Numbered from the stretch's first letter, positions 17,382 to 28,982 are shown. The stretch is 64,000 nt of DNA from Vibrio sp. SS-MA-C1-2 (GCF_021513135.1 NZ_CP090981.1:682001-746000), one strand, 5' to 3'. The notes: a model not told the origin generated them from the letters alone. A program made the numbers and translations.

Positions 17382-19354
17382 CGCGATAGCTGTTGGCATT
17401 GTTGCCAATGATTCAATATTAGCTCAGCCTTCGTTGATTTCGGTTGAGCTAGATCCCAATCAGCATTGAAGCTTAAAGCTAACTTTTTATCTTGGCTTTC
17501 TAGAGATTGTTGTGGAATATGTAATCTTCCACGATAAACCGAAAGTTGCCAAGGCGTGGCTTTAAATGCCATTGTTGAGATACTCTTATCACTCTTCTCT
17601 TGTTGATCGCCTACACTTTCGTTTTCTGCTTTTATTAATTGGCTGAGTTTTTTACTGTCGGTTTTTGGTAACATGAGATCTCTCACTTCGCCGTTGAGCT
17701 GACCATCTAATGAATAATTGAATGATAAACGGTCCCCTGTTAATCCTGACAGAGCCCCTGCAATATCAAGCTCTCCTGTAATTGGTAATGGTAAATTAAA
17801 CCAGTTAGTGAGTATCTCTAGAGGAATGGCACTTCCGTTGATATCTATTGTGGTGGGTTCGCTGAAGTGATTAAGGTCAATATTGCTCGTTATATCGACA
17901 AATCCTTGTTCAAAAGCCATTGAAAATTGATTATTCCACATATTTTGTTGGCTGGTCATTGAAAGAGATAAACCACGAAGATCGACTTTGTTATAGCTTG
18001 CAAGAGGCGCACTAGCCATTAAATTCCCCTGCCATAGACGCCATCTATTTTCCTTCTTTAAGATTAAATTTTCACCTGAAAGATTGAGTGCCGTGACTTG
18101 AAAAGGTAATTGAGGATTAGGATCGACAAATAGGCTATTAGCGATATTCAGTTTATCAATCGACACCCGATTAAATTGATTTGAAAGTGATGTGAGTTTT
18201 TTGCGCCATTGAGTCGGAAGCGTCCAGCGTAATCCATTGATAGTTAGATTTCGAATCATCGCAGCGTGTTGGTCTTTAAATGAGCCAGAAAGCTGAATAA
18301 AGCCCTGTTTAGTTTTTGCGGAAGCCCCTGAAATATCTAAGACACCCTGTTTTAAAGTTAAATCAAACAGAGGATCTAACAGTTGCCAATCCTTCCAAGC
18401 GAGATCAGAACTATTAAACGATAAACTTAATGTTTGTTGGTTTAACGGGAGAGACTGTAAGTTGCCAATTGAGATATTTGCACTAGAAAAGGAGAGCGCT
18501 GAACTGCTTAAGCTAGCATTTAACATATCTAATTGTTTAATACTCCAGTGATAGCCTAAAGTATCTAGATTCGATTTTATTTCTTGGTAGTAAAGAGAGT
18601 GATTAAGCTGAAGATCACTAATATTTAATTGCTCAATTTTAATGTTTTTATCGAAGACAGAGAGTGCTGCCGTAATGCTACTGCGTTCTAATTGTAAGGA
18701 AAGAACAGGGATGTCCCAACTATTTGGTGCCTGATGATGACCGTCGATTAATAACTGAGTAAATGATTGATTAGGGAGTGAATGAACAGATTGATGAGAT
18801 TGAGTGGTCTTCCATGTACCTTTCTCCGCACTTAAACGAAAGTCGCCTGTGAATTTTTGGTGACTATTCGGGTGATATGACCAATCATCGAGCTCAAGCT
18901 TCACGTCTTCTAAAGAGAGGTGATTACTTTGGTAGTTAGCATCAGTTATCGCTAATCGCTTGGTAAAGAGGGAAAAAGGAAGGTTTAATGACTCGTTTGC
19001 TGTTAAATCGATTTTTTTAATTAAGATCGAATCAAAATGCCACCCTTTTTGCCATAAGTTATTGGTAGAAAACCACAGTCTAAGTTGTTGGCTAGCGAAA
19101 ATAGATTGCTCAGTATTATCACTCTTTTGTTGAATTAAAATTGGATTTTCTAGTTCAACGAAGAGTGGATCCTCAATATTGTAGTCGAGGGAGTCAGCAT
19201 GAAGTTGATAAGAGCTCACCTCCTTGATTACCCACTGTAAAGCAGGAAGTCCATGGGAAGTATGAAAAAGAGCAAGTGTTAAACTTACAAACAAGGTCGC
19301 AATAATTAATAGGGAGCTAATCAATTTAATGATGAATAGACTTAAATGTCGCAT
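17306..19354 (-). CDS. AsmA-family envelope protein
   Basis: About 682 residues with one N-terminal membrane anchor (FIIKLISSLLIIATLFVSLTLALF) and a long, beta-rich periplasmic domain with repeated short strands (LSL...SSSALSF, LNISDLQLNH) and a C-terminal AsmA-like segment (LDIAGALSGLTG...LDGQLNGEVRDLMLP). AsmA-like proteins are linked to outer-membrane lipid homeostasis and phospholipid traffic. The ATG at 19354 with GAGGGA seven bases upstream is preferred over the upstream TTG. It is convergent with yiiD and overlaps its last 76 bases. Which AsmA paralogue it is cannot be told. Confidence 0.8.
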   Translation of the reverse strand: MRHLSLFIIKLISSLLIIATLFVSLTLALFHTSHGLPALQWVIKEVSSYQLHADSLDYNIEDPLFVELENPILIQQKSDNTEQSIFASQQLRLWFSTNNLWQKGWHFDSILIKKIDLTANESLNLPFSLFTKRLAITDANYQSNHLSLEDVKLELDDWSYHPNSHQKFTGDFRLSAEKGTWKTTQSHQSVHSLPNQSFTQLLIDGHHQAPNSWDIPVLSLQLERSSITAALSVFDKNIKIEQLNISDLQLNHSLYYQEIKSNLDTLGYHWSIKQLDMLNASLSSSALSFSSANISIGNLQSLPLNQQTLSLSFNSSDLAWKDWQLLDPLFDLTLKQGVLDISGASAKTKQGFIQLSGSFKDQHAAMIRNLTINGLRWTLPTQWRKKLTSLSNQFNRVSIDKLNIANSLFVDPNPQLPFQVTALNLSGENLILKKENRWRLWQGNLMASAPLASYNKVDLRGLSLSMTSQQNMWNNQFSMAFEQGFVDITSNIDLNHFSEPTTIDINGSAIPLEILTNWFNLPLPITGELDIAGALSGLTGDRLSFNYSLDGQLNGEVRDLMLPKTDSKKLSQLIKAENESVGDQQEKSDKSISTMAFKATPWQLSVYRGRLHIPQQSLESQDKKLALSFNADWDLAQPKSTKAELILNHWQQCQQLSRYWTASDSDWSVKDFSANECKGNSK

Positions 19355-19404
19355 TGGATATTCCCTCAATAATTTTGCTTCTATTTTCTACTTTCATATC
19401 TTGT

Positions 19405-19468
19405 TAAACCCAAATGAATTGGCGCTGCTAGTCAACAACCTAGCATCTTCTAGCCAGAAGGGTATATA
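19405..19468. repeat. Short, inverted copy of the dispersed palindromic repeat
   Basis: About 64 bases holding only the two ends: AAATGAATTGGCGCTGCTAG on the left and CTAGCCAGAAGGGTATA on the right, with the middle deleted. It lies between the AsmA-like gene and the pckA terminator. Confidence 0.65.
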
Positions 19469-19540
19469 AAGATTGACGCAAAAAATATTAAAATTCAATG
19501 TGTAAGGTGACGAGTTAAGAGAAATACCCGTGAATAATAG

Positions 19541-19583
19541 AAAAAAGCCCTTAATTTTAAGGATACACCAAAAAATTAAGAGC
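19541..19583 (-). terminator. pckA terminator
   Basis: On the minus strand AGCTCTTAATTTT pairs with AAAATTAAGGGCT (one wobble), followed by a TTTTTT run. Confidence 0.8.
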
Positions 19584-19652
19584 TTATGAGTGATGGTCAA
19601 TGTTGGGTTGTTATTTACTTAATTTGCCACCTTATCATCAGATTATCATCTA

Positions 19653-21287
19653 TTACTTGGTGATCTGAGGACCTGCTGAAACCAATGATTGACCTTCAGC
19701 GTTATCAGTATACTTAGCAAAGTTATTGATAAAGCGTTCTGCAAGATCTTCCGCTTTGCTTTCCCATTGTAGTGGGTCGACATAAGTATCACGAGGATCT
19801 AAAATTTCAGGGTCAACATTTGGCAACTTAGTTGGGACTTGAAGATTAAAGATTGGAATATCTTTCATTTCAGCTTGTTCAATTGAACCATCTAAAATTG
19901 CATCAATAATACCACGAGTATCTTGAATTGAGATACGCTTACCCGAACCATTCCAGCCAGTATTGACTAAATAAGCTTCCGCCCCCGCTGCTTCCATACG
20001 TTTTACTAATACTTCAGCATATTTAGTTGGATGTAGTGTTAAGAATGCAGCACCGAAACATGCAGAGAAGGTTGGTGTTGGTTCTGTAATTCCACGTTCA
20101 GTACCTGCTAATTTAGCAGTAAAGCCAGATAAGAAGTGATACTTTGTCTGCTCTGGTGTCAATTTAGAGACCGGAGGTAGTACACCAAACGCATCCGCTG
20201 AAAGGAAGATCACTTTCTGTGCATGGCCGCCTTTTGATACGGGCTTAACGATATTATCGATATGATTAATCGGATAAGAGACTCGAGTGTTCTCTGTTTT
20301 TGAGCCATCATCAAAATCAATTGAGCCATCAGAGCGAACTGTTACATTCTCTAAAAGCGCATCACGACGAATTGCATTGTAGATATCGGGTTCTGCTTCT
20401 TTTGATAAGTTAATGGTTTTCGCATAACAACCGCCTTCATAGTTGAAGACACCATCATCATCCCAACCATGCTCATCATCACCGATTAACGCACGTTTTG
20501 GATCGGTAGATAAGGTTGTTTTTCCTGTACCGGATAGACCAAAGAAGATAGCGACATCGCCTTCTTTACCCATATTGGCTGAACAATGCATTGATGCAAT
20601 ATCTTGTAGAGGAAGGAAATAGTTCATCATGGCGAACATTCCTTTCTTCATCTCACCGCCATACCAAGTACCACCAATAAGCTGTATTTTCTCAGTAAGG
20701 TTGAATACCGTGAAGTTCTCTGAGTTCATGTTATGCTCTTCCCATTTCTGGTTCGTGCATTTAGCGCCATTCATCACCACAAAATCAGGTTCAAATGTTG
20801 CGAGTTCTTCTTCGGTAGGACGAATAAACATATTCTTCACGAAGTGACATTGCCATGCGACTTCAGTAATAAAACGAATACGGAGACGAGTTTCTGGATT
20901 GGCACCACAGAAACAGTCTAAAACGAAGAGACGTTTCGCTGAAAGTTGATGAGTAACTAACTCTTTTAAATCATTCCAAGCGGCTTGAGATAGAGGTTTA
21001 TTATCATTTTTTACATCACCCGTCCACCACATGGTGTCATGAGTCGTTGCATCATCAACAATAAATTTATCTTTTGGTGAGCGACCAGTGAAAATTCCTG
21101 TGTCTACGGATATAGCACCGAGTTCAGTGACGATACCGCGTTCATAACCTTCTAAGTCAGCACGGGTCTCTTCTTCAAATAATGTATCATATGATGGGTT
21201 ATGAAGAACTTCCTTTACACCTTCAATGCCATAACGAGATAGGTCTAACTTTGCTGTTTTTTCTGTTTTCATTTCCATAACACTCAT
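19653..21287 (-). CDS. pckA: Phosphoenolpyruvate carboxykinase (ATP)
   Basis: First committed step of gluconeogenesis: oxaloacetate + ATP to phosphoenolpyruvate + CO2. The 544 residues are normal (E. coli 540). Motifs: substrate site [10 protein letters not shown], Walker A-like [14 protein letters not shown], the metal/kinase segment GDDEHGW, and [13 protein letters not shown] near the C-terminus. The ATG at 21287 has AGGAG six bases upstream. In relatives the gene responds to CRP and carbon supply. It has its own terminator and stands alone between the AsmA-like gene and hslO. Confidence 0.98.
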   Translation of the reverse strand: MSVMEMKTEKTAKLDLSRYGIEGVKEVLHNPSYDTLFEEETRADLEGYERGIVTELGAISVDTGIFTGRSPKDKFIVDDATTHDTMWWTGDVKNDNKPLSQAAWNDLKELVTHQLSAKRLFVLDCFCGANPETRLRIRFITEVAWQCHFVKNMFIRPTEEELATFEPDFVVMNGAKCTNQKWEEHNMNSENFTVFNLTEKIQLIGGTWYGGEMKKGMFAMMNYFLPLQDIASMHCSANMGKEGDVAIFFGLSGTGKTTLSTDPKRALIGDDEHGWDDDGVFNYEGGCYAKTINLSKEAEPDIYNAIRRDALLENVTVRSDGSIDFDDGSKTENTRVSYPINHIDNIVKPVSKGGHAQKVIFLSADAFGVLPPVSKLTPEQTKYHFLSGFTAKLAGTERGITEPTPTFSACFGAAFLTLHPTKYAEVLVKRMEAAGAEAYLVNTGWNGSGKRISIQDTRGIIDAILDGSIEQAEMKDIPIFNLQVPTKLPNVDPEILDPRDTYVDPLQWESKAEDLAERFINNFAKYTDNAEGQSLVSAGPQITK

Positions 21288-21562
21288 AACAACTCCTAAG
21301 CAACAAAATGTATATTTTTAAAGCGATAAATGTTCACTTTTGAACCAATGAATCCATCCTAGCAATGAAGTGGAATAAATAAAGGGATATCCATCATGTT
21401 TTTATTATTTTAGTTGAAAAAGAAGTGTTAATTTTGTGAATTTTTATGATATGAGTGTGCGGGCAGTTTTGGGTTGGAATATGTACGCTAATTGATAATA
21501 TCGAGATAAAACTTCGAAGAAGAGAGTGATCAAAAGTACAAGATAATCACAGTAAAATGAGA
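21288..21562 (-). promoter_or_regulatory. pckA upstream region
   Basis: About 275 bases between the pckA start and the hslO terminator, AT-rich and without an open frame of note. A TGTGA motif at about 21437 has no good partner half for CRP. The pckA promoter must lie here, but no single -35/-10 pair stands out. Confidence 0.4.
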
Positions 21563-21592
21563 CAAAAAAAAGAGCGAACGAATTCACTCTTT
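21563..21592 (-). terminator. hslO terminator
   Basis: On the minus strand AAAGAGTGAA pairs with TTCGCTCTTT (one wobble), followed by a long T run. Confidence 0.75.
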
Positions 21593-21623
21593 TGGTTTGA
21601 TTATTTTGAATAACAATGTTCAA

Positions 21624-22487
21624 TTAGTGCTGCTGTTGACTGCCTTTTTGAGCATTGTTTTGTAATGCTGCAACATCAATAGCATCAAAACTGTAGCTTG
21701 AACCACAATAGTCACAGTTCATTGCAATCGCACCATCTTCAGCTAAGATCTCATCAAGTTGATCTTTTGGCAAAGTGATGATTGCCGCTTCACATTTCTC
21801 TTTTGAACAAGTGCACTTAAATTCAATTTCTTGAGCAGGGAAAAGCTGAACGTTTTCTTGATGATATAGACGGTAAAGAACTTCTTCTGCGGGTAGTTCA
21901 AATAACTCTTCATTTTTAACCGTAGAAGTTAATTGAGTCAGATGATCCATCGCCTCGCCATTATCATCAGCACCAGGAAGAGCTTGCAAAAGCATACCTG
22001 CTGCATGAGTCTCATCTTGACGGAACCAAAGCTTGGTATTTAGCTGCTCTGATTGTGCAAAGTAGTTCTCTAGTACCGTTGCTAGATCATCGCCCTCTAA
22101 AGCAACAATACCTTGGTAACGTTCACCTTTATTCGGTGTAATGGTGATAACCATGTGACCTTTACCCATCAACTGATGAATATTGCCTTCAGTTGGTACT
22201 TCACCTTCCCAACGAGCAACGCCACGAAGCTTTTGATCATGCGTACCATTGATAACAGCTAGAGAAACTGGACCATCACCTTGTAACTGTACAGTAATTG
22301 AGCCTTCAAATTTAAGGGTTGCCGTTAATAGGCTTGTTGCAACAAGTAGTTCACCAAGTAATCCTTTTACTGGAGCCGGGTATTCTTGGCTTGTTACGAT
22401 TTGTTGATAAGTGTCGTTAAGTTGTACTAGTTCACCACGAACAGATACATTATCAAACAAATATCGATTTAGGCTATCTTGTGCCAT
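21624..22487 (-). CDS. hslO: Redox-regulated chaperone Hsp33
   Basis: A holdase switched on by oxidative unfolding. The 287 residues (E. coli 292) carry the zinc/redox centre near the C-terminus as CTCSKEKC and CDYCG: four cysteines in the CXC and CXXC arrangement. The ATG at 22487 has GGAG about eight bases upstream. An in-frame ATG at 22511 overlaps the end of hslR and is a weaker choice. It is co-transcribed with hslR, as in enterobacteria. Confidence 0.95.
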   Translation of the reverse strand: MAQDSLNRYLFDNVSVRGELVQLNDTYQQIVTSQEYPAPVKGLLGELLVATSLLTATLKFEGSITVQLQGDGPVSLAVINGTHDQKLRGVARWEGEVPTEGNIHQLMGKGHMVITITPNKGERYQGIVALEGDDLATVLENYFAQSEQLNTKLWFRQDETHAAGMLLQALPGADDNGEAMDHLTQLTSTVKNEELFELPAEEVLYRLYHQENVQLFPAQEIEFKCTCSKEKCEAAIITLPKDQLDEILAEDGAIAMNCDYCGSSYSFDAIDVAALQNNAQKGSQQQH

Positions 22488-22503
22488 TAGATTATCTCCA
22501 GTA

Positions 22504-22923
22504 TTAGTCATTACTATTTTTAAATTTAATGATATCGCGTCGTTGCTTTTTATCCGGTCGTTTATCCGGGCTTGGGCTATAATATGTATTTAGCTTGCGC
22601 ATCTTTGCATATTCTTCGCGTTTAGCGATGCTTTCCTCGGTCTCTTGGTAGAGTTTTTGCGCTTCTGGTGCACCTTGTCTTCTGTCGGACAGCTCTAAAA
22701 TGACCACTGTTCGTTCTTCATTACCTTGTCGAAGGCTAATGATAGCTTCAGTTTCGACAAGCTTACTCGGTTTGGATCGTTGATTATTGTATTGTACTTT
22801 GCCGCTATCCACCATTTCTCGTGCGATAGAGCGAGTTTTATAGAAGCGTGCAGCCCAGAGCCATTTATCGAGTCGAATGCCTGACTGGCTCTGTTTAGTC
22901 TCGTTTTTAGACTTTTTTGCCAT
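22504..22923 (-). CDS. hslR: Heat-shock protein 15, S4-domain RNA-binding protein
   Basis: Hsp15 rescues stalled 50S subunits carrying nascent peptide-tRNA. The 139 residues have an S4 RNA-binding domain ([38 protein letters not shown] in outline) and a basic C-terminal extension ([18 protein letters not shown]). It is the first gene of the hslRO operon and is divergent from gspC across 276 bases. Confidence 0.94.
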   Translation of the reverse strand: MAKKSKNETKQSQSGIRLDKWLWAARFYKTRSIAREMVDSGKVQYNNQRSKPSKLVETEAIISLRQGNEERTVVILELSDRRQGAPEAQKLYQETEESIAKREEYAKMRKLNTYYSPSPDKRPDKKQRRDIIKFKNSND

Positions 22924-23199
22924 GATGATTCCTATTAGAAGGAAGTTGAATTAACGCTTATTTAAATAGTTAAGAATAAATTTAACCATGATGTCCTCTA
23001 AATGGGGGAGTCATTGGATAAATTCAAGGCTTAGGCCATTAACTTTAATTAGAGCTATATCGCTATTTAAGATAATTGTTGAGTATATATAGGGACTTTA
23101 TTATTTATCCAAGAGGATAAAGTGCTAATATTACTAGTAATAATGTAAATTTAGTTACAGAAGTCATTTAATTCCCGATTAGTTGAAATAATAAGAGAT

Positions 23200-24096
23200 A
23201 TGATGGAAAAAATTATTAGGCTTGGAGGCCAGTTAAAAAAGCTGGGAATTAATCACGGCTTATACTCAGCCATTGCGACAACACTACTGCTTTCTAGTGC
23301 CGCTTGGATCTTAGGTGATCTGATTTGGCGCACGGTTGAACCTGATAGTGCTGTTGTTTCCACTCAAAAAATTACCGCTTCTGGTCGTAATTCTAGTGCG
23401 TTGCAAGATGAATCTTATAATTTATCTGAGCTTGAAAAACTGTCACTGTTTGGTGAAGTGAATAAAGCGGTCAAGGCTCCACCTAAAACCCAAGCGGTTA
23501 TCCAAGCACCGAAGACCAAGTTAAATGTCTCTTTAGTGGGGATTGTTGCCAGTAATAACCCTAAATTTAGTCTGGCTGTTATTGCTCATAAAGGTAAACA
23601 GGAGACTTATGGTATTGAAGATACGATTAAAGGAACTCGAGCTTCTTTAGTTGCCATCTATGCCAATAAAGTGATTATTAAAAATAATGGCCGAGATGAA
23701 ACCTTGATGATGGCGGGTGTAAAAGAAGAGGAGTCGACATCAAAAAGACCAAGCCGTAGCCCAAACACACGTAGCGGCGACAAAAACAGTCAAGAGTTAG
23801 CCAAAATTAAGCAAGAGATAGTGAAAAATCCAGGTAGTTTAATGAACTACATTCGCCTATCTCAAGTGAAAAAGAATAACAAAATTCAAGGGTTCAGAGT
23901 TAATCCAGGTAGAGACCGTCGTTTATTTGATGATGTTGGATTAAAAGCCAATGACTTAGCCGTTAGCTTAAATGGTTTTGATCTCACGAATAATCAAGAG
24001 ATAAGCCAAATCTGGCAACAGTTATCGACGATGAGTGAATTTAACTTAACCGTTGAACGTGATGGTCAACGGTACGATATTTATGTCGGCTTATAA
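23200..24096 (+). CDS. gspC: Type II secretion inner-membrane protein GspC (EpsC)
   Basis: Links the inner-membrane platform to the secretin. The 298 residues have a cytoplasmic N-terminus, one transmembrane helix (HGLYSAIATTLLLSSAAWILGDLIW), the homology region that binds the secretin (LSELEKLSLFGEVN; KTKLNVSLVGIVASNNP) and a C-terminal PDZ domain (IQGFRVNPGRDRRLFDDVGLKANDLAVSLNG in outline). It is the first gene of a complete gspC-N operon. Two ATGs one codon apart (23200 and 23203) are both possible starts. A 163-base gap with two hairpins separates it from gspD. Confidence 0.95.
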   Translation: MMEKIIRLGGQLKKLGINHGLYSAIATTLLLSSAAWILGDLIWRTVEPDSAVVSTQKITASGRNSSALQDESYNLSELEKLSLFGEVNKAVKAPPKTQAVIQAPKTKLNVSLVGIVASNNPKFSLAVIAHKGKQETYGIEDTIKGTRASLVAIYANKVIIKNNGRDETLMMAGVKEEESTSKRPSRSPNTRSGDKNSQELAKIKQEIVKNPGSLMNYIRLSQVKKNNKIQGFRVNPGRDRRLFDDVGLKANDLAVSLNGFDLTNNQEISQIWQQLSTMSEFNLTVERDGQRYDIYVGL

Positions 24097-24159
24097 GTCA
24101 GACTGATATTTAACGTTAATTTATCTTGAATACTAAGAGTGACTGAAAATATTAATTTT

Positions 24160-24241
24160 TCATTGTGATAAGGATATTCACAATGAGTTTATCGTTTTGG
24201 AGAGTGTTTTAACGTAACGATTATGTTCATCGCGTTAAAAC
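24160..24241 (+). promoter_or_regulatory. Two consecutive perfect hairpins in the gspC-gspD gap
   Basis: TCATTGTGA/TCACAATGA (24160-24186, 9-base spacer) and GTTTTAACG/CGTTAAAAC (24206-24241, 18-base spacer) are both perfect 9-bp inverted repeats. They sit just before the AGGAG ribosome site of gspD. Neither has a T run, so they are not simple terminators. A role in mRNA processing, stability or gspD expression is inferred only. Confidence 0.5.
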
Positions 24242-24259
24242 AACAACAGGAGCAATATT

Positions 24260-26284
24260 GTGAAAAAGTGGAAGAGTTTGCGAGGGTTAGCACTGTTAAG
24301 TAGCTTATTGTGCTCATCGGTGTTTGCCAATGAGTATAGCGCCAGCTTTAAAGGAACCGATATTCAAGAGTTTATCAATATTGTTGGTCGTAATTTAGAA
24401 AAGACCATTATTGTCGATCCTGCGGTGCGTGGCAAAATTGATGTCCGCAGTTATGATTTACTTAATGATGAACAATATTATCGCTTCTTTTTGAATGTCT
24501 TAGAAGTTTATGGTTACGCCGCGGTTGATATGAATAATGGCGTATTAAAAATTATCAAAGATAAAGATGCAAAAACCGCTGCGATTCCTGTGGTTGATGA
24601 TACGACCAATACCCCAGGTGATGCGGTTGTGACTCGTGTCATTGCGGTAAGAAATGTTTCTGTTCGTGAACTCTCTCCTCTCCTTCGTCAATTAAATGAC
24701 AATGCCGGTGCCGGTAATGTTGTCCACTATGATCCTGCTAACGTCATTATGATTACAGGCCGTGCTGCGGTAGTGAATCGTCTGGCTGAAATTATTGAAC
24801 GTGTTGACCGTGCGGGTGATAAATCTGTTGAGATCGTTGAGCTTGAGAATGCTTCTGCGGCAGAAATGGTTCGAATTGTGACGGCATTGAATAAAAGTGG
24901 TGGTGCGAAAAAAGGACCTGAGTTCTTAGAGCCCAAAGTGGTTGCCGATGAACGTACCAATTCTGTCCTTATTTCAGGTGATCCTAAAGTTCGTCATCGT
25001 CTGAAAAAATTGATCCGTCAATTAGATAAAGAGATGGCCTCTCGCGGCAATAATAAAGTTATCTATCTGAAATATGCCAAAGCTGAAAATCTTGTCGATG
25101 TACTGCAAGGTGTCTCGGATAATATTGTCGAAAGTAAAAAAGGCGGTTCCACCAAAGGCAGCCCAGCGCAAAACTTAAAAGTGACTATCAGTGCGGAACC
25201 CGATACCAATGCATTGGTTATTACAGCCCCAACTGATGTGATGCGTGAACTCGAGTCGGTGATTGCTCAGTTAGATATTCGTCGTGCCCAAGTCCTTGTT
25301 GAAGCGATGATCGTTGAACTATCTGAAGGTGATGGTATCAACTTTGGTGTTCAGTATGGCTCAATGGAAGATGGTTCGGTGATCCAGTTTGGTAATACCG
25401 GTGTGCCGATCAGTGCTTATGGTGCGGCATTAGATCAGGCGCAAGATACAACCTCAGATACTGTTGTCTATGATGATAATGGAACACCACATACGGCAAG
25501 TACTACAGAAGAGGGTGACTACACTGACCTTGCTAATGTGCTTGCAGGTGCCAATGGCGCGGTGCTTGGTGTGGTGTTGGGGGATTGGAACATGTTGATC
25601 AATGCGGTTGCCAGTGATTCAAGTTCAAATATTCTGTCATCGCCAAGCTTAACGGTACTGGATAACGATGAAGCTTCCTTTATTGTTGGTGAAGAAGTCC
25701 CGGTTTTAACTGGTTCAACCGCGAGTTCAGACAACTCAAATCCATTCCAAACCGTTGAACGTAAAGATGTCGGGATCAAACTAAAAGTAACCCCTCAGAT
25801 TAACGAAGGGGATGCGGTACAGATGAAGATCGAACAAGAGGTTTCCAATGTCCTTGGTGCTAATGGTGCCGTCGATGTTCGTTTTGCTCTACGTCAGTTA
25901 ACCACCAACGTATTGGTTCAAGATGGTCAAATGATTGCACTTGGTGGTTTGATTGATGAGCAGACTAACGAAAGTGTACAAAAAATTCCATTATTGGGTG
26001 ATATCCCTTGGATCGGGAATCTATTTAAATCGACCTCAAGTTCAGTCTCTAAGCGTAACTTAATGATCTTTATTAAGCCGACGATTATTCGTGATGTGGT
26101 GACTGCTGATGGTATTACTCAACGCAAATATAACTATATCCGAGCCGAGCAGTTATTTAAGGCACAGGAAGGTATCGCATTAATGCCGAATACCCCAGCG
26201 CCTGTACTTCCTGAATATGGACAGACTCGCCAACTTCCGGCTGAAGTCCGTGCCTTTTTAGAGAGTCAGAAGGAACAGCAGTAA
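24260..26284 (+). CDS. gspD: Type II secretion secretin GspD (EpsD)
   Basis: Outer-membrane channel of the secretion machine. A 674-residue protein with signal peptide ([17 protein letters not shown]), periplasmic domains N0-N3 ([63 protein letters not shown]) and the secretin core ([64 protein letters not shown]). The C-terminal tail would be the pilotin-binding S region. The start is GTG 24260 after AGGAG. Its stop overlaps the gspE start (TAATG). Confidence 0.97.
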   Translation: MKKWKSLRGLALLSSLLCSSVFANEYSASFKGTDIQEFINIVGRNLEKTIIVDPAVRGKIDVRSYDLLNDEQYYRFFLNVLEVYGYAAVDMNNGVLKIIKDKDAKTAAIPVVDDTTNTPGDAVVTRVIAVRNVSVRELSPLLRQLNDNAGAGNVVHYDPANVIMITGRAAVVNRLAEIIERVDRAGDKSVEIVELENASAAEMVRIVTALNKSGGAKKGPEFLEPKVVADERTNSVLISGDPKVRHRLKKLIRQLDKEMASRGNNKVIYLKYAKAENLVDVLQGVSDNIVESKKGGSTKGSPAQNLKVTISAEPDTNALVITAPTDVMRELESVIAQLDIRRAQVLVEAMIVELSEGDGINFGVQYGSMEDGSVIQFGNTGVPISAYGAALDQAQDTTSDTVVYDDNGTPHTASTTEEGDYTDLANVLAGANGAVLGVVLGDWNMLINAVASDSSSNILSSPSLTVLDNDEASFIVGEEVPVLTGSTASSDNSNPFQTVERKDVGIKLKVTPQINEGDAVQMKIEQEVSNVLGANGAVDVRFALRQLTTNVLVQDGQMIALGGLIDEQTNESVQKIPLLGDIPWIGNLFKSTSSSVSKRNLMIFIKPTIIRDVVTADGITQRKYNYIRAEQLFKAQEGIALMPNTPAPVLPEYGQTRQLPAEVRAFLESQKEQQ

Positions 26285-27759
26285 TGGCAGAATTAACTCG
26301 TCTTCCTTTCGCCTTTGCTAAACGTTTTCAAGTGGCGATAGAGCAACATGATGATAACTGGATCCTCTTTTGTGGCGCACCAACTCAATCGGTTGTGCTA
26401 CAAGAAGTGCGACGCTTTCTTGGTGAGCCGTTTTCTATTGAGCAATTGACGGAAGATGAGTTTGCTAAGAAATTGACGACAGCTTATCAACGAGACTCTT
26501 CGGAAGCGCGTCAGTTAATGGAGGATATCAGCTCAGATAGTGATGACTTCTTTGCCTTAGCGGAAGAGCTTCCTGGAACGGAAGATCTGTTAGAGTCTGA
26601 TGATGACGCACCCATCATTAAATTGATTAATGCGATGCTGGGTGAAGCCATTAAAGAAGGGGCTTCTGATATCCATATCGAAACCTTTGAAAGCTCTTTA
26701 TCGATCCGTTTTCGTGTCGATGGGGTGTTACGTGAAGTATTAAGCCCAAGTCGAAAGCTCTCTTCTCTGTTGGTGTCGCGTATTAAAGTTATGGCTAAAT
26801 TGGATATTGCTGAGAAGCGAGTTCCCCAAGATGGCCGTATCTCATTACGAATTGGTGGGCGAGCGGTTGATGTGCGTGTTTCTACCATGCCCTCATCTCA
26901 TGGTGAACGGATTGTATTGCGTCTACTTGATAAGAACCAAACTCAGCTTGATCTCCATAGTCTAGGGATGACGGCTGAAAATCATAAAACCTTTAAGCAG
27001 TTAATCAAACGTCCTCATGGCATTATCTTAGTCACCGGTCCAACGGGTTCTGGTAAATCCACTACCCTTTACGCTGGGCTTCAAGAGCTGGATAGCAAAG
27101 AGCTGAATATCCTAACCGTCGAAGATCCTATTGAATTTGATATTGATGGGATTGGTCAAACACAAGTCAACCCAAAAGTGGACATGACCTTTGCGGTAGG
27201 ACTTCGTGCGATTTTACGTCAAGATCCCGATGTGGTCATGATAGGTGAGATCCGAGATCTTGAAACCGCACAAATTGCCGTTCAAGCATCATTAACGGGT
27301 CATATGGTGATTTCAACCCTGCATACCAATACTGCTGTCGGCGCTGTTACTCGTCTTCGTGATATGGGGATTGAGCCTTTCTTGATCTCTTCATCATTGT
27401 TAGGGGTATTAGCACAGCGTTTGGTGCGTCGCCTTTGTCAAGAATGTAAAGTACCTTATCAAGCAAACACTGAACATAAAGCACTGTTTAATCTTTCTGA
27501 TCATCAAGAGTTAACCCTCTATAAACCTGATGGTTGTCCAAAATGTAACTATAAAGGCTATCGTGGGCGAACAGGTATCCATGAATTAGTGGTTATGACT
27601 GATGAGGTTCAACACCTAATTCATACTGAAGCCAGTGAGCTTGATATTGAACAACATATTCGCTCAACGACGCCAAGTATTCGTGATGATGGGTTGGCTA
27701 AGGTTCGCGAGGGGATCACTTCAATTGAAGAGGTTCTTCGAGTGACCAAGGAGGTCTAA
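26284..27759 (+). CDS. gspE: Type II secretion ATPase GspE (EpsE)
   Basis: Cytoplasmic hexameric ATPase driving pseudopilus assembly. The 491 residues contain an N-terminal GspL-binding region, Walker [10 protein letters not shown], the Asp box ([12 protein letters not shown]), Walker B ([12 protein letters not shown]), the His box ([11 protein letters not shown]) and a tetracysteine zinc domain (CQEC ... CPKC) near residues 397-425. It overlaps gspD and gspF by one base each (TAATG), so translation is coupled. Confidence 0.98.
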   Translation: MAELTRLPFAFAKRFQVAIEQHDDNWILFCGAPTQSVVLQEVRRFLGEPFSIEQLTEDEFAKKLTTAYQRDSSEARQLMEDISSDSDDFFALAEELPGTEDLLESDDDAPIIKLINAMLGEAIKEGASDIHIETFESSLSIRFRVDGVLREVLSPSRKLSSLLVSRIKVMAKLDIAEKRVPQDGRISLRIGGRAVDVRVSTMPSSHGERIVLRLLDKNQTQLDLHSLGMTAENHKTFKQLIKRPHGIILVTGPTGSGKSTTLYAGLQELDSKELNILTVEDPIEFDIDGIGQTQVNPKVDMTFAVGLRAILRQDPDVVMIGEIRDLETAQIAVQASLTGHMVISTLHTNTAVGAVTRLRDMGIEPFLISSSLLGVLAQRLVRRLCQECKVPYQANTEHKALFNLSDHQELTLYKPDGCPKCNYKGYRGRTGIHELVVMTDEVQHLIHTEASELDIEQHIRSTTPSIRDDGLAKVREGITSIEEVLRVTKEV

Positions 27760-28982
27760 TGGCAGCGTTTGAATACAAAGCATTAGATAAAAAAGGCAAG
27801 CAGAAAAAAGGGGTGCTTGAGGGCGATAATGCTCGTCAGGTTCGTCAACTATTGCGTGAAAAAGATCTGATCCCGACAGAAGTTAATGCGATTCAAGGTA
27901 AAACGAAGAGCAAAACGTCTTCAGGTAAAAGTGGTGGATTTCAGCGTGGGATCAGTACGCCTGAGCTGGCATTGATTACTCGTCAGCTATCTACCTTAGT
28001 TCAAGCATCCATGCCGTTAGAAGAGTGTTTACGCGCGGTCGCTGAACAGACCTCAAAACCTCGTATTCGTAATATGTTGTTAGGGGTGAGAGCGCGAGTC
28101 GTTGAAGGTTATACCTTAGCGGATGGCATGGCAGAATATAGCCATGTTTTTGATCAGCTTTATCGTGCGATGGTGTCAGCGGGTGAGCGTTCTGGTCATC
28201 TTGATACAGTACTCGATCGACTAGCAGATTACACTGAGCAGCGTCAGCATATTCGTGGCAAAATTCAGCAGGCGATGATCTATCCGACCATTTTAACTTT
28301 GGTGGCGGTGTCTGTGGTTGCTTTTCTATTGGCAACCGTTGTACCTAAGATCGTGAATCAGTTTGTTCAGATGGGACAAGGGTTACCTAACTCAACCGAA
28401 ATCCTATTGGTGGTGAGTAACTTTGTTCAAAACTGGGGATTACTCTGCTTAGGTATTATTATCACTGTCATTATTCTATTAAAACAGATGTTGAAGAGAC
28501 CGGCTTTTAGAATGAATTGGGATCGTGGATTGTTGGCTCTACCTGTGATTGGTACAGTGATTCGTGGGCTAAATACCTCTCGTTTTGCTCGAACACTGTC
28601 AATTTGTAGCTCAAGTGCAATTCCATTACTTGATGGAATGAAAGTTGCCGCCGATGTCATGACCAATAAATATATCCATCAGCAGGTATTAATTGCCGCA
28701 GATCGGGTTCGAGAAGGGACAAGCCTGCGTCAGTCATTAGAGCAGAGTAAATTATTTCCTCCAATGATGCTGCATATGATCGCCAGTGGTGAACGAAGTG
28801 GTGAATTGGAAGGCATGCTGACTCGTGCGGCTGATAACCAAGATCGCGATTTTGAATCTCAAGTGAATATGGCGCTAGGTATTTTTGAGCCTCTTTTAAT
28901 TGTTACGATGGCGGGAGTAGTTCTATTTATTGTTGTCGCCACTTTAATGCCGATTATTGAATTGAATAACTTAGTCACCTAA
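27759..28982 (+). CDS. gspF: Type II secretion inner-membrane platform protein GspF (EpsF)
   Basis: Polytopic platform protein thought to be rotated or moved by GspE. The 407 residues have the typical N-terminus FEYKALDKKGKQKKGVLEGDN and two homologous cytoplasmic helical domains (LALITRQLSTLVQASMPLEECL and ARTLSICSSSAIPLLDGMKVA). Three transmembrane segments lie near 170-195, 225-243 and at the C-terminal end (FEPLLIVTMAGVVLFIVVATLMPII). It follows gspE with a one-base overlap. A 132-base gap precedes gspG. Confidence 0.97.
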   Translation: MAAFEYKALDKKGKQKKGVLEGDNARQVRQLLREKDLIPTEVNAIQGKTKSKTSSGKSGGFQRGISTPELALITRQLSTLVQASMPLEECLRAVAEQTSKPRIRNMLLGVRARVVEGYTLADGMAEYSHVFDQLYRAMVSAGERSGHLDTVLDRLADYTEQRQHIRGKIQQAMIYPTILTLVAVSVVAFLLATVVPKIVNQFVQMGQGLPNSTEILLVVSNFVQNWGLLCLGIIITVIILLKQMLKRPAFRMNWDRGLLALPVIGTVIRGLNTSRFARTLSICSSSAIPLLDGMKVAADVMTNKYIHQQVLIAADRVREGTSLRQSLEQSKLFPPMMLHMIASGERSGELEGMLTRAADNQDRDFESQVNMALGIFEPLLIVTMAGVVLFIVVATLMPIIELNNLVT

